Shown here: positions 1 to 11,982 of the stretch, in pieces | How the letters are laid out: the number at the start of each line of letters is the position of its first letter | Position numbering within the stretch: the first letter of the stretch is position 1 | Source: Paramecium octaurelia | Lineage: Eukaryota; Ciliophora; Oligohymenophorea; Peniculida; Parameciidae | Length of the DNA: 64,000 nucleotides | Direction: 5' to 3' | NCBI GenBank assembly: GCA_905182995.1 | Contig: CAJJDP010000021.1 | Span: 128,648 to 192,647 of the forward strand | Made by a program: the position numbers and the translations under genes | The notes under the pieces: generated by a model | What the model saw: the letters and a program-made list of their open reading frames with translations, nothing else | What the model was told of the DNA's origin: nothing | Database searches by the model: none

Positions 1-1215
1 TCTGTATTTCTTAAATACTCAAGTCTTTTTTCTTTTTATTCTAAATTGATTTATGAAATATATAATACATTCAGTTTCTTCTGGTTGATCTTTTTGTTTT
101 TGTTAATTTTTGGTCTTTTTTTATTACTTTTTGGTCATTGTATTAAGATGGTCATCTATAACCTTATTAAGCATTTGATCATTAACAAACTCTTTATTTT
201 ATTAATCTTCATCATCTTCATCATCAGGTGCTTCATAAGCATTCATCTCTCTTTCGAATTCTCTTTCCATATCAGAATCAATTTCTAATTCTGAATCAGA
301 ATCACTTTATTATTATTTGGATTGTTTTTATTACTTCTATTGTTATTATTATTATTATTATTTTTATTATGATTTCTAATTCATTTTATTTTTATCATAA
401 GTGATTTCCATTTCCTCTTCATCCTCATAATCTTCATCATTATCAGATTCTGCTTGCTCTTAAAATCTAACTTATTTTTTCGGTGATTCAGCTACTTTCT
501 CCACTTTTTATACCTATTCTACTTTCTGCTCTTAAAAGGATTATTATTTATTTTGTTGTATTAAATTGGAAACAAAATCATCATCTAATTCTTCTTAATT
601 TTCTTAATTATTTTCATCATCATCATCTTCTTTCATCAATAGATCATACACCTCCTATTATTCTTGTGTTAATTCTTCTCTTTTGAAATCTATATCGTAG
701 ACAACCTTGGATCTCTCTTCTTCAGGAACCACAAAAACACACTCCACTTCTCCTTAGGCTAAGAGATTATATATTGAAATTATTACGTCTCTCTGGAGCA
801 AGATGCTAAGAGTAATCATACCCATCAATAGGCAATCCATTTTCATCATAGTGTTTCATGACCACATCCTGAAATTACTCTTATTTCTGTTTTAATGCTT
901 AGAGGGCCTTTTATTTGGCCAATTGATGAATCCAAAGGTCCTCTCTTCCAGCAACCAAATGCAAGGCATCTTATGTAGGATCGATTTCAGGCATTCGAGG
1001 TTTAAGGTTGGGATCATACTTGCCTTTGTTGAGTTCTTTTTCAATGAGTTCAGATCTACAATATTTAGATGGGAGTACAATTCATTTTGAGTGCCAGGTT
1101 GATTAACTTTTTGGAAACAAATCATGTCTGTGGCTCCTTGGTTGTTTTCACCTGGTTAATGAACCATTTTGAGTGTAGCTGCATTCTATTTGTTGATGAA
1201 TTTCTTCTTGCCCAT
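1..1215 (-). CDS. LTV1: LTV1-like 40S ribosome biogenesis factor (3' end off window)
   Basis: Starts at the ATG at 1215. The N-terminus MGKKKFINKQNAATLKMVHQ matches the LTV1 signature of a Lys-rich start followed by an 'LVH'-like motif. Later comes DGYDYSQHLAPE, equivalent to the DYDYLQHL motif of LTV1, and then long acidic and Gln-rich stretches typical of the family. LTV1 acts in nuclear export and late maturation of the 40S subunit. Two short introns are clear (23 and 28 nt). A third candidate of 28 nt near the left edge would keep the frame open out of the window; without it the frame would stop at a TGA at 19-21. TAA/TAG codons are read as Gln throughout. The gene is transcribed divergently from the kinase gene at 1245. 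Family identity is fairly sure; the 3' end is not in the window. Confidence 0.82.
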
Positions 1216-1244
1216 AAAATAAAATAAAACAAAATTTAAAAATT
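1216..1244. promoter_or_regulatory. 29-bp divergent intergenic region between LTV1 and RUNKEL/ULK4 genes
   Basis: Only 29 bp, almost all A and T, separate the two divergent start codons. Both 5' UTRs and both core promoters must lie within this gap or overlap the opposite coding region. No TATA-like element can be singled out from the AT-rich background. Confidence 0.6.
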
Positions 1245-4200
1245 ATGAATAACTATCATATTTACGATGAGATAGGAAAAGGCAAGTATTCAGTAGTGTA
1301 CAAGGGAAGAAAGAAGAAGACTATTGAATATATGGCAGTGAAATCATTGGAGAAGAGCAGACGGACAAAACTTTTGAATGAAGTATCAATTAATTTAAAT
1401 GAATCAGGTGAAAATGTTCTCTGGTCTTAAACACCCGAACATATTGAAGTTTTACCATTGGTATGAGACGCGTAATCATCTCTGGGTGATTTTGGAGTAT
1501 TGTCCAGGAGGCGATCTGATGGCACTAATTGAAGCGGATTAACAAGGCTTACAAGAAAACATAGTGTTGCGTTTCGTAAGGGACATGGCTGCAGGATTAA
1601 ACTATTTGCATTCCAAGGGCATAAGTGAGTCATTTGAAATTAAATATAGTCTATTGCGATTTGAGACCATCGAATGTGTTATTCAATGAATACGGAGTAG
1701 CCAAGCTCAGTGATTTGGGAAATGCAAAGCGTTTGGTGGACATGATATCAGCCACCATAGGTCCAGATGTTGAAATGTCGAAAAGAGGATCGCCCTATTA
1801 CATGGCACCAGAATTGTTTCATGAGGGTGGTGTGTACAGTTTTTAAAGTGATTTATGGGCTTTGGGATGTATTGCATATGAATTGTGTATTGGATAACCT
1901 CCATTTCAATGCAGCAGCTTTACTGAGTTGGTTGAGTTGATTTTGAATGCAGAAGTGAAACCATTAGAAGTCCAATGTTGGGATTTTATTAAGGGGTAAT
2001 TCTTATGATTTAGTTTCTAGATTGCTAGACAAAGACCCTCTAAAAAGGTGGGGATGGGAAAAAATTTGTAAATTCCTTAACATTTAATATTTGAATGTGC
2101 CATCTCAACCACATTTTGAAACTTGGTGTAAAAAAAACAATCTTGTCAGAGTGACTCCTGTTCAATAGAATAATAAATAGGTGGACATTGTAAGGTTGTC
2201 CTTGAATGTCCACAAGAACATGTTAAGGGAAGATGTACCCAGTAGTTCTCAATAACAACAATATCATAAATAGGCTAGCAGCAATGAGAAGGATTTCAAG
2301 TTGACGAACAAAGACCAAGAAATATTGATAGGATCAGAATAATAATAAGAAGATGAAGACATTGATAGACAGCCAGAGGAATTCTAAACTAATGTTTAAT
2401 CAGATTTGAATTCTATCAATTCACCGCATTTACAATAGAAACCATTCACTATTAAAAAGGATTCAGTGCATCCATCCACTTAGAGTCTTCTTAATTAGTC
2501 ACCTATCCCAGGGGGAATCACTCCTCAATAGAAGAAGGCAAATGAAAATGATTAATTGACTCCTATTGATTAATTATTCACTCACAGTTCTGATAATTCA
2601 GTCAAACCTATAATTGGCAATAGAGAAATTGAAAAATCAATTGATGCCACTTTTGCAAAGGAATCATTACCTTTTTAATATATAAATGCAGATGATGTTA
2701 ATAGAAATATCGAAACAGATTAAATCGAATACCACTTCGAATAAATTTATAATTCTTTACAAGTATCCAAATAATAGGAATAATTGAACATTCTAAATTA
2801 TTTCGAATAAATTATCCAGACATCCAATGCGGCAAATCGTTTAATAAACTCAGCGTATGTTCAATTATTGCTGAAATTATTAACAGTAAGCAAATTAACT
2901 TAATTGAAATATCGAATTTGTTGTGTTTTGGGATTGTTGATTCGACATGCTACTGTAATCGAACCTGAGGTTTCATAACATGGAATACCAGAGGCTATGG
3001 TGGAAATACTAAATTCAAAGGAATAAAGTAATGTTAGGAGAAAAGCAGCAGCAGCTTTTGGTGAATATTTATTTTATGGTGCCACCCAAATGGAAGAGGA
3101 TCCTTAGAATCCCTATTGGAAGATGAGTAATGTTAGCTACAATCAATTGATTAAGGTCATTAAGTCTTAGAATGAAGATGAAATTGGTAATAATGTAAAA
3201 CAATCTAATTAGTCAAATTCTATTGTATCAAAACCATTGAAAACATCTCATCCTAATCAATAGCAATTGGATAGAGATTTGCAAAATCAGAAATAGTTTT
3301 GATGATTCTACAATGCTTTTTGTCTACCAAGAACGATAGTTTAAGAATTAGTTGTGCAATCACCTTAGCTAATCTGCTGATGTTGGATAATCAATAAGTT
3401 GATGTGTTCATGCAGAGTCTTGGATTAAAGAGTTTAGTCTAAGTATTTATGTCATTTTAATAAGCCTAGATATTTTTGGATAATCTGCAGAGAGTGTAAT
3501 AAGCAATGATCACCATATTCAATATTCATCTACTGCAAAGTGTAAGCACTCAAGATTCATCAAGCAATAATGTATCGTAATTGGCTTCGAATGCAGTCAA
3601 CAAATTGTTAATGGAGGAATGTATGAATGAATTTATTAAATAATAGCTTAATTAATAAAAGGATTAGTGTATTTATTGGATCACGGTAATGCTGTCAGTA
3701 GAGGAAAGGCAGCTATTGCACTGATGTTGATGATTAAATTCAATATCGTCACTCTTATCAATCTATCTGAAGAACAATTAAGATTTTATTAAATTCTAGA
3801 TAAAGGACTCAGAGACAGTAATGATTATTTAAAATAATGCTTGTAACATCTAGTACAATAACTATGTGATTGCACTCCTATTATGATCACTTAGATTAAT
3901 CAATCATTGACTGATTCGTAATTGATGGAATACTCTCCAAAGAAAACTAATGGCAACTATTTAAATGTGTTATTCCAATACTCACAAACTCCAGTCTTAC
4001 AACAATCCTTATTTTCCTCTCAGTATTTACCAATCCTAACAGAATTATTGTCATTATCAAAGAATAAAACTCAAATTCAAACCACCCTATTGAATATTAT
4101 GTCCAAGATGTGTACTAACTCAAAGATTTTGATTAAATAACAATAAGTAATCATTTAACAAGTGCTCAAAAATTGCATTGATTACATGGTTAAGCAATAG

Positions 4201-5149
4201 AGCACTGAAACTAAATTTATGTTTTTGAAATTGATCATAGATCTACTAAGTGCTCTATTGCAGGAAGAGGGAATCTATGATTACCCTAATTTCTTGAAGC
4301 CTTACTCTAATGAATTGAATAATATCATAATTACTCTCATCCTCCCTTTGCTAAAGGAATTATTCCAAGAATAACCTCCCTTACCATTTTATGCACTCAA
4401 ATTAGCATCCATTCTCCTAACTTACAATTCCCTCTTTCTCCCTCATTTTAAAAGACATGAAGTCCTCTAGGCTATATTAGATATGTACAAACCAGATAGT
4501 AATAATATCACAGGCCACACTTTGAATATCATTCAGAAGATTGTTGAGGGTAGTTCAATTGAAGATCTCAAACAATTTCAAATCATAGGTATATATGAAA
4601 TGATAACATTTAGATAAATCATTGCAAATATTTGTGTAATTTACAAAATAGAAGTAGGAATGGGCTTTTGAGGATCTCTCCTCCATTATGGTAGCAATCA
4701 CAAGCAAAATAATAAATGAATTACAAAGAGGGAATAATAAGGTAGTGGTGAGTCCAGATAATACTTTGATTCCTCAGCCTTTCCCTCAAGAATTCTTATT
4801 TTTTTAAGACCAATTTTATTTCACTCTTTAATATGCTTAACAAATCATTAATATTTCTACCCCAGGATGTCAATTGACATTGTTAACTTATATGTTGCAT
4901 TTGACCTATTTTTATCCAGGAAAACTATCATAAATAAGGTAGCAGTTGTTCAATTAATTAATACCATTACTATGTCCTTAATTAAATAAGAGAATCATCA
5001 AATTATTGCATTGGGTGGTTGTGTTGAATGAATAGAAACCATTTAAGATAGAAAAGAAAGAAATCTTAGTTTAGGTCTTGGAAAAGTATCAGAAGGAAGA
5101 CAAATCTATTGCCATTGCTGCAAAAGACTTGATGAAATATCTTCTTTGA
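1245..5149 (+). CDS. ULK4: RUNKEL/ULK4-family kinase-like protein with helical-repeat tail
   Basis: About 1250 aa after removal of six introns of 25-26 nt (first at 1383-1407, second at 1625-1649); the spliced length divides by three. The kinase domain fills roughly residues 1-260: glycine loop GKGKYSVVYKG, the VAIK-type lysine in AVKSLEK, a catalytic loop written CDLRPSN, DLG in place of DFG, and SPYYMAPEL. The start MNNYHIYDEIGKGKYSVVYK closely resembles plant RUNKEL/TIO-related and animal ULK4 N-termini. A Gln/Ser-rich linker follows, then long leucine-rich helical sequence, as expected for the ARM/HEAT tail of this family. Animal ULK4 is a pseudokinase linked to cilia and RUNKEL acts in the phragmoplast. 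Here the Lys and both Asp residues are kept, so activity is possible. It converges on the trichocyst gene with a 35-bp gap. Confidence 0.88.
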
Positions 5150-5184
5150 ATTAAAATATATATATATTTATCTATATTTTTTAA

Positions 5185-6372
5185 TCAAATTCCAACTGTT
5201 GATCGAACATAAGATTCGAAACTTGGTTAAGTAAGTAAACCATAGGCTTGCTTACTGATTTCAATCTCCTTGTTATATTCAGTAACAGTTCTTGTGTACA
5301 AATCTGTTTCAGCAGCATAATTATCATTTTCTGCTTACAATTGAGCTTCAAGAGTCTCTTTGTCATCCTTTCGTTGTCCTACATAAACAATGCTTTCTCC
5401 GAATTTTTCTAAGAAACATACTACAAAAGGACATACATTCATTGGCAGCCAATTCAGAATTTTTTATTAAAACTGATCTTTAGAACTCTGCAAATTCCTT
5501 TTCTAATTAAGCAACTCTCTCAGCATACTTAGTCTCTGCTTGGCTCTCATCTGCTGTTTCTTAATTAAGAGAATCGACAAATTGCACTCTTAACTCATTG
5601 AAAATTTTGACCAGCTAAAAATAGGTTAAAATTATAATAATAATTACTTATTACACTGAACCTTAATCGGTGAAATTTTATTCAGTGGCTAGTTCAAGTA
5701 GAGCTTTTATGATTGGAGCAAAAGAGGAGCGATTCTAAAAGGATGTTTGAATTCTGTCTAAATTAGTCTAAACTCTCTTGAATTGAATTAGTTATGGATT
5801 AGAGATTTAAGACAATAACCCCAGTGATTCATCGACTGCACCAATGGCTTCATTTAATTCAGCAATATTAGACAAGAATTGTTCATGTTATCTCTTTCTA
5901 TTCAAATGTTCTCCATCCAATATTCTTCTGTTTTCTTCAATGTTAATTTTCAATTAAGCCAATGATTATTGGAACCTCTCCTTCTATGGGATGAGAACAT
6001 TGTCAATGAAATCTTATCCAGTAAAGATATCTATATAAGATATATATATATAGTATGGTTACCTTTAGCTGCATCTTGGATTTCTTATTCAAGTCTGGTA
6101 GCATCCCGATTGTGTTCATCTGTTCTTCTTTAGTATGTATCATGGATATCTTAGAGTTCTTCTTGCAATTGGTCGATCAATTGGTTAATGGTTTCTACTA
6201 ATTCAGACAGGGCTCCACCAGTTGATAATTCAACTTAGGCGAATTCAACAATAAATGAGGCCCATGAAGATTCCTTCAATTTTTCTAGTGCTTGAGTTGT
6301 TATTGCATCGTTCATAGTGATCTCGACACTCAAGACACTGAGTAATAGACAGGCTATCAAAGAGGATTTCAT
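5185..6372 (-). CDS. Trichocyst matrix protein (TMP family)
   Basis: About 364 aa after three introns (32, 33 and 28 nt); the spliced length divides by three. It begins with a signal peptide (MKSSLIACLLLSVLS). The rest is almost entirely heptad-rich coiled coil with conserved features of Paramecium trichocyst matrix proteins, including ALEKLKESSWASF near the start and a C-terminal GLLTQPSFESYV segment. These proteins are made as secretory precursors, cleaved, and packed as a crystal in trichocysts, the explosive secretory organelles beneath the cell surface. The end is the TGA at 5185-5187. Family membership is strong; which TMP subfamily (T1, T2 or T4 type) cannot be decided by eye. Confidence 0.85.
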
Positions 6373-6533
6373 TATTTTTAAATTAAAATTAAAAACGATA
6401 TTCTCGATGAACTAACATACATTGTCAATTTATTTTAAATATCAAGATTGTATAATATAAAATGAAAAAATAAATTATTTATTTATGTAATACGTAATTA
6501 GTTTAATGAATAACAAAATAGTAAAATTAATTA

Positions 6534-7082
6534 ATGTAGTTAGCAAATTCAATTAGTTCTATGCAGGAAATAGAATACTTAGAAAATCGAGTATATCCAA
6601 AATTGCATACCGCTCTAGTATAACTGATAGATCACGTGGTAAAGACAGAGGAGGTGAGAAAGCATTAAGAAAGATTGAAGAAAATAAAAATATTTGATCG
6701 GATCGAATAGAAGAAAGTGGAGAAGTAAAGATTGAAAAACGAGTTGGGCTCAGCATACGAATCTTCGTCTCAGGGTTCTGCTGAGAATGACGATTTCTTA
6801 GGGATGAGCTAATAGCTGATTAAAAACGAAGATTCAATTTTCCCAATCAACAACCACATACAAGCTCCTACAGGAATCTCTATCGACGATCTGAGTCCTC
6901 AGGAAATGAAGAAGGAAATAAATCTCGCTCTGAATAAGATATAAGAGGATCAAGAGGACGAGGAAGCACCAGATAAGCAGGAGTTGCAACATTTGAAATA
7001 GTAAATGAAGGAGCGAAGAGAGGCTCTAGAATTCAACCCATTGATCTATTTAGCACATTTATTAAGAGAATTGTAGAAATGA
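6534..7082 (+). CDS. Short coiled-coil protein with Dpy-30/RIIa-like motif
   Basis: Single exon, about 182 aa from the ATG at 6534 (an in-frame ATG at 6561 is an alternative start). The N-terminus has YLENRVYPKLHTALVQL, reminiscent of the 'YLxxxVxPxLxxALxxL' half of Dpy-30/RIIa-like dimerisation motifs. The C-terminus ends in FNPLIYLAHLLREL, like the 'NPxxxLAxyLL' half. Between them is a charged coiled coil with a Ser-rich patch. In other proteins such motifs dock onto amphipathic helices in radial spokes or methyltransferase complexes. The assignment is a motif-level inference only. The next gene on the same strand starts 17 bp after the last base of the TGA. Confidence 0.6.
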
Positions 7083-7098
7083 TTAATTAATTATTATA

Positions 7099-7692
7099 AT
7101 GGCAGCTCGCTAAGCATATTGTCGATTGTAGCCCAAAGTGAACAACTATCATAATGATGGCACAGGAAGGTATGTAACATGACTGAATTGCAGGGATTCC
7201 TATATAAGCAAGTTTAACGGTGGATAAATGAATCAGACTCTGCAATCTCAAATAGCTCCTCAACCAACTCATGAATTTGAGAAGATGCATTATCTAACTA
7301 AATCAAACAGCACTTTGAGACGTTCAGGTAATCTACCTCCCCAGATCCCCATAAAGACTACCAAGTATTGGGGAGATGGAACTGGAAGAGATTACTTTGT
7401 CATAGTCAATGATGGTGGCTAATGCAATCCCTGTAATTGGTGGGATAATGTCGACATCTAATTTCAAAGACAACTCAGAAATTACCAATAGACAGGTCCA
7501 CTGAGAATTAGCAGTGCTTGTCCATCCAAATAATAAGATAGATTGGCAGAACCTAAGAAACAGTTACAGATCAAATAGAGGCCTCATACTCCCAATATTA
7601 AACAAGCTCACAAAATCTATCAATCCTATCAAACTTTGAAATATTAAAGCAAGGCTCGCAACATAAGATACAAGACACATCACGATAATTGA
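7099..7692 (+). CDS. Small protein with duplicated DGTGRD motif
   Basis: About 189 aa after one 24-nt intron; the spliced length divides by three. The motif NDGTGRDSYISKFNGG near residue 19 recurs as GDGTGRDYFVIVNDGG near residue 80, so the protein contains a diverged internal repeat. It also has WW/CNPCNWW-type aromatic residues and a basic C-terminus. No signal peptide or membrane segment is seen. I do not recognise a characterised family; similar repeated GRD motifs occur in small protist proteins, possibly cytoskeletal, but that is a guess. It is 16 bp downstream of the previous gene and converges on AP2M1 with a 28-bp gap. Confidence 0.65.
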
Positions 7693-7720
7693 TAAATATA
7701 TATTTTCGATTATTGTATTA

Positions 7721-9120
7721 TCACAATCTATGTAAATACTCTCCAGCCTTTGTGATGTATCTAATCCATTTGGTTGGTTTGTATCCAGATTTTTCATAAA
7801 CTCTTAAGAATCTTACTCTTAATCCACTTGCTGTGAACATAGGCACTTAAAACTCTATTGAAATGGGTGGTTTGATCCAAGGTTATTGATTTGTTGTTGA
7901 TCCTAAGTCAATTTCGCAACGTAATAAAGCTTCGAAATCTCCAGGGTATTTCTTAATCCTCCAAATCACTCCTTATTATTCTGGCTCATGCTTGGCTTTT
8001 CCAATTGCAGAATTGGTACTAACATTTGCTGTGTTCTTGGGCACTGGAATTTTAATAGCTAGATTTGTACCAAATAGATTCTTTTCAAAAATTGATTTAA
8101 TCTTGAATATTCATAAACAATGATACTTTGACTCTAATTTCTAATTTGTTCTTCCCTAATTCATTGTACACTGGCATGATTTTGAAAGGTAAATTAATAT
8201 TTTCAGTGATCCTATAGGTCATCAACTCAAATTGGCCATCAGGAGGAATAAATGTTATTGCTCTTTCCTTATCAAATTTTGGTAATTTAACACATTGATG
8301 AAATTTGAGATCATCAATAGTTATGCCTTTATCAGTTGTTGTTTGACCAGGTTTACGTGGCTCTCTCTACATTAGCAATTTATCGTTCATTCCAAATTTG
8401 CATTCTGGCATTCCAGACAATAAGCATTTCATCTGAATCGATCCAGCCACATCAGCCTTCAGGATTGTCCCCTTTACTGACATCAACACATTCACACTCT
8501 CTATGACATCTAAATACACTTCGTTCTTTCTATATACAATATTTTGTGGTCTCCAAGAAGTGGCTCCTGTTGCTTAGGACGTTAATTATTTCAATTTCTC
8601 CACATCATTCATCAACTCTGGCTTTAATCCTCCTTCTTAAATGTACTATTAAATTCTAGGAATAGTTAGATACTTTTTTCAAAAGATCTGCATCCGCTAT
8701 TTACGGAACACCATAATCCATCACTTCATCCAGTAGCTCATAGATAAGCACAAAGTGTTTCTTTATACAATTCTCATCAAACTCACCACCAAAGTAGGCT
8801 CTGCACACTTTAACCTAGATTTAATATTTTCATTGTACTAATTAATAAAGAAATTGCAAGGTCATAGCTACATTTACATTTACTTTTGTTGTCGCTAACA
8901 CTACAATGTCTTTTATAGTAATATGGATAAATGACGTCCCTGTGTTTTTTAAATATTATTTCTTACCATCAATATTGATAATTGGGCATTCTTTATTTTC
9001 TTTAGTGGCCACAATTTTAGCGCAAAATTGAGTAGTCTCACTTCTTGTTATGTCATCCTTGTAAACTCTATAAACAAGGATTTCTCCCTTATGATTAATA
9101 AACACTATAGAACTAATCAT
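7721..9120 (-). CDS. AP2M1: AP-2 complex mu (medium chain) adaptin
   Basis: About 431 aa after four introns (27, 24, 28 and 25 nt), with a length divisible by three and equal to that of mu2 elsewhere. The N-terminal longin-like domain starts [20 protein letters not shown]. The linker has [15 protein letters not shown], and the mu homology domain contains [14 protein letters not shown] and [16 protein letters not shown], all diagnostic of AP medium chains, with mu2-type spacing. Mu2 binds YxxPhi cargo signals and phosphoinositides in clathrin-coated pits at the plasma membrane. An in-frame ATG at 9162 exists, but the family start fits 9120. The promoter lies in the short gap before the ERGIC relic. 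Confidence 0.92.
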
Positions 9121-9179
9121 ATTAATATTAAATAAATATTTATATATTGAATAAATAGTCAACTAAATGACTGATTGAT

Positions 9180-9794
9180 TGTGACATTTAGAATAATCAT
9201 ATTTCTAAAGTTGTTGGAAATCTGAAGGTTAATAGAGTTAGAGGCAAGATATAATTTGGACCTCATCAATCTTATTCTTACATAGGGGCAGTTGCCAATC
9301 TAAATCTGCCATTAGATTATTCTCACAAATTTGTATCATTTTCTTTTGGAGATTAAGATGCACTTAAGAAAGTCAAGAGTTTGTTTTAGCAAGGCTAATT
9401 AGATAGTTTTACTGGCACTTACTGAATTAAAAAGTTGAATTGGTTAGTTAATCATATTGATAATTAAACATTTTAAATATAACATGAACACTTTATTAAC
9501 ATCATTCCAACTCATTAAACTTTGTTAAATAAATAAGTATATTCAGTTTACTAGTATTCAGCTAATCACAACGAAGTGAGATCAAATAATTATGGTAATG
9601 TTCAATTCAGGTATTATTAACCTTTATTTAGATAAGACATTACTCCAAAAACTGTCACTTATTGGTAAACAAAAGAGGACACTTTGCATTTCTAAGTCCA
9701 AATATGTGCTGTTATTGAAGGTGTATTTACTGTATCAAGCATGATTGAGGCATGCGTTTATAAAGTTATGAGGATGCTATTAAAAGTTTCATGA
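9180..9794 (+). pseudogene. 5'-truncated ERGIC/Erv41-46-type cargo receptor relic
   Basis: One frame reads through the C-terminal half of an ERGIC/Erv41-46 protein: IQFGPHQSYSY near the start, then the family hallmark QICAVIEGVFTVSSMIEA just before the end. There is no in-frame ATG after the upstream TGA. The N-terminal transmembrane segment is missing, and an internal TGA lies at 9423-9425 in the middle of clearly coding sequence. Only 45-60 bp separate it from the AP2M1 start, leaving no room for missing exons. Erv41/46 proteins cycle between ER and Golgi as cargo receptors. This is best explained as the decaying remnant of a duplicate, perhaps from a whole-genome duplication. Confidence 0.75.
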
Positions 9795-9977
9795 TTAATA
9801 TTTAGATTAGATATCACTAAAATAAGATAAATAAGAGAATCAGGATTATAAAAATTATGAAATTAATATTATCAAATAAAAATGCATTTTTCTAAATCAA
9901 TTAATGGCATATATTCAAGCTGCTGTTTGTACTGACTAAAAGCATAGATGTCCAAACGAAATTATCGTTTTTCAAGT

Positions 9978-11982
9978 TCAACTTAAAAGTCTAAAATGAA
10001 TGACCAACTAGTTTTTTTATATAAGTCTTAAAATTCCTCTTTACTGATTGCATAAATTATTTTGCTAACTGAATTCAATAATTAAAAGGCTACCCCAATT
10101 ATTTATTTTAACTATTAAATATGAACACCCTAGAATCTCCCCTTAATATCCTTCCATATTTCTAAGTATTTCTGAAATCCTAATAATAGAATAAAATTTT
10201 ATACTTTCTTATTATTCTTACTTATTTATTTGATTGCCCTATAATCCTTATTCAACTTCATCACAACACTAGAAGAACTTAAATAACTTTTTGTCCGTCA
10301 CCTAAAATTTAACAATTTGTTCGCAATTCTATAATAAATAATACAAAACTGCCCAACTTCCATTCTTTACAAAATTAAATATTGCCAATGTCAATAATTC
10401 TTGATTGCCTATTTATGTAGTGCTTAAAAACAAAAATTCATAGAGGTAATACTTTTTTATTGCCTCATCAAATAATAGCGATGCATCTAAAGAGAGTTAC
10501 TTCGAATAGTATGACATTTTGTAAATTGTTCTACATAATAATTCTGGCTTATAATTTATTAGATATCCCATATTCTCATATTGATGATTTTTCTTTTTGA
10601 AACGCTCCACATAAAATTTGGTCCTACTTCTGAAATCTAGAAGCAAAAGATGGCTGTAATAACTCAAAATGTAATCTTAATAAGTCCCATAAGTTATAGG
10701 TAATACTTTAACTCTGTATTAGATTTCAACTATCTCCTACGAAACCCTTGCTATATTTTCAAAATTGAACAAATAATCTAGCAATTCTAATGAAATACAG
10801 TAAACTTCATAATTAACTTCATTATCCATGAACTATGCAATGTAATACAAGAGTAATTAAAGGAGATTGATAATTCTTTGTCTTGAGAGATGTTTCAAAT
10901 ATTCTTCTGCAAATTGATTTTTAGTCAATAAAAAATAAAGTAGCCCCATGAACTCCTAGACTCCCTTATTATCATGAGCTTTAGTCGTAATAAAATTAGT
11001 ATCAGAAATAAGGGATTGCTGCATATTTTCAATCAATAAATCAAATGAATAATCAAGTAAGTCAGTTTCAATAACAATTTTTCTAAATTTGTTTTAATCA
11101 GATTCAAAAGAAAAAATGATATTTAAGACTTGTGCACTCAGAATAGCCATAAATCTACAAGTTTTTTATTAATATAATAAGTTATCTTAAAACCAAAAGT
11201 ACCCATGTTTGTGGAATAATATAACTGCCCAAAGAGAGGCAAACATTTCCGCATGGTCTTCAAATGCTAAATATGATAATGATTCACTCGAATTCGGCTT
11301 CTGTTGATATAATTATTCCTCCAAACACGCCAGTAGACAACTTAAGACCAAGACTCTGTTTTCATAATATTGTTTTTGATCATTAGGATATTTTGTCAAT
11401 GTAGCTAGACCTCTCCAAATATTTTCTAGTTTCAATTTGATATCCTTATCTAGCCATTACTTAAGCAATGATTTTAATCTAGGATCATTATCCAAACTGA
11501 ATTTATCTCTCCCTTAGATTGTAAAGCCAGGACGAAATAATAAGGTCATTAGATTATCAATAATTCGAAAAATTCTTGGATCAGCTAAATTAGCAGCGTC
11601 TAAAGGTTCAATATCTTCATCAGCTTTCACAACTGTAATTCTATTTATCACTTCGACCTCAACTTTAGAGTTGTTAGAAGTTATTAGTTTATGATTTTCT
11701 GCGAATAATATTGGAATGAAAATTGTTAAATTCTTTAAGGTGTTCTAAACAACTTTATTATTCTCATGTTGCATTCTCTCAATCAGCAATTCTAACAATT
11801 ATGCGAATTTCTCATGCTTAATAATTTCCCTAGCTTCTATAGGTAAAATTGAAGGGGAATCCTAACCTAGGAATAGGGTTAATTTCACTTAAAATTCCTA
11901 TTATTTAATATGCTTTAATGGATACATTATCGCTTCCAACATTGAATAAGGCTTTCATAGGTTATGCTTACGATTGACCCAT
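9978..11982 (-). CDS. HID1: HID1-like Golgi/dense-core vesicle protein
   Basis: About 658 aa after one 28-nt intron near the 5' end; the spliced length divides by three. It begins MGQSQAQ, a possible N-myristoylation site as in HID1. The region LIDNLMTLLFRPGFTIQG resembles the HID1 'LLLAIADLLFCPDFTV' motif, with some residues read by eye, and is followed by WRGLA and LACLEEQLY, paralleling HID1's 'WEAGVGFA...LLTCFSEAMY'. The remainder is leucine-rich helical sequence. HID1 is a peripheral Golgi protein needed for sorting to secretory granules, which would suit a trichocyst-bearing cell. The C-terminal third is less similar and dymeclin-like proteins are the main alternative. Confidence 0.6.

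Noticed and set aside
5181-5366. Alternative C-terminal frame of the trichocyst protein (ending near LMFDQQLEFD)
   Set aside because: With the 28-nt intron upstream, the frame ending GLLTQPSFESYV...TVGI and a TGA matches the family and makes the length divide by three.
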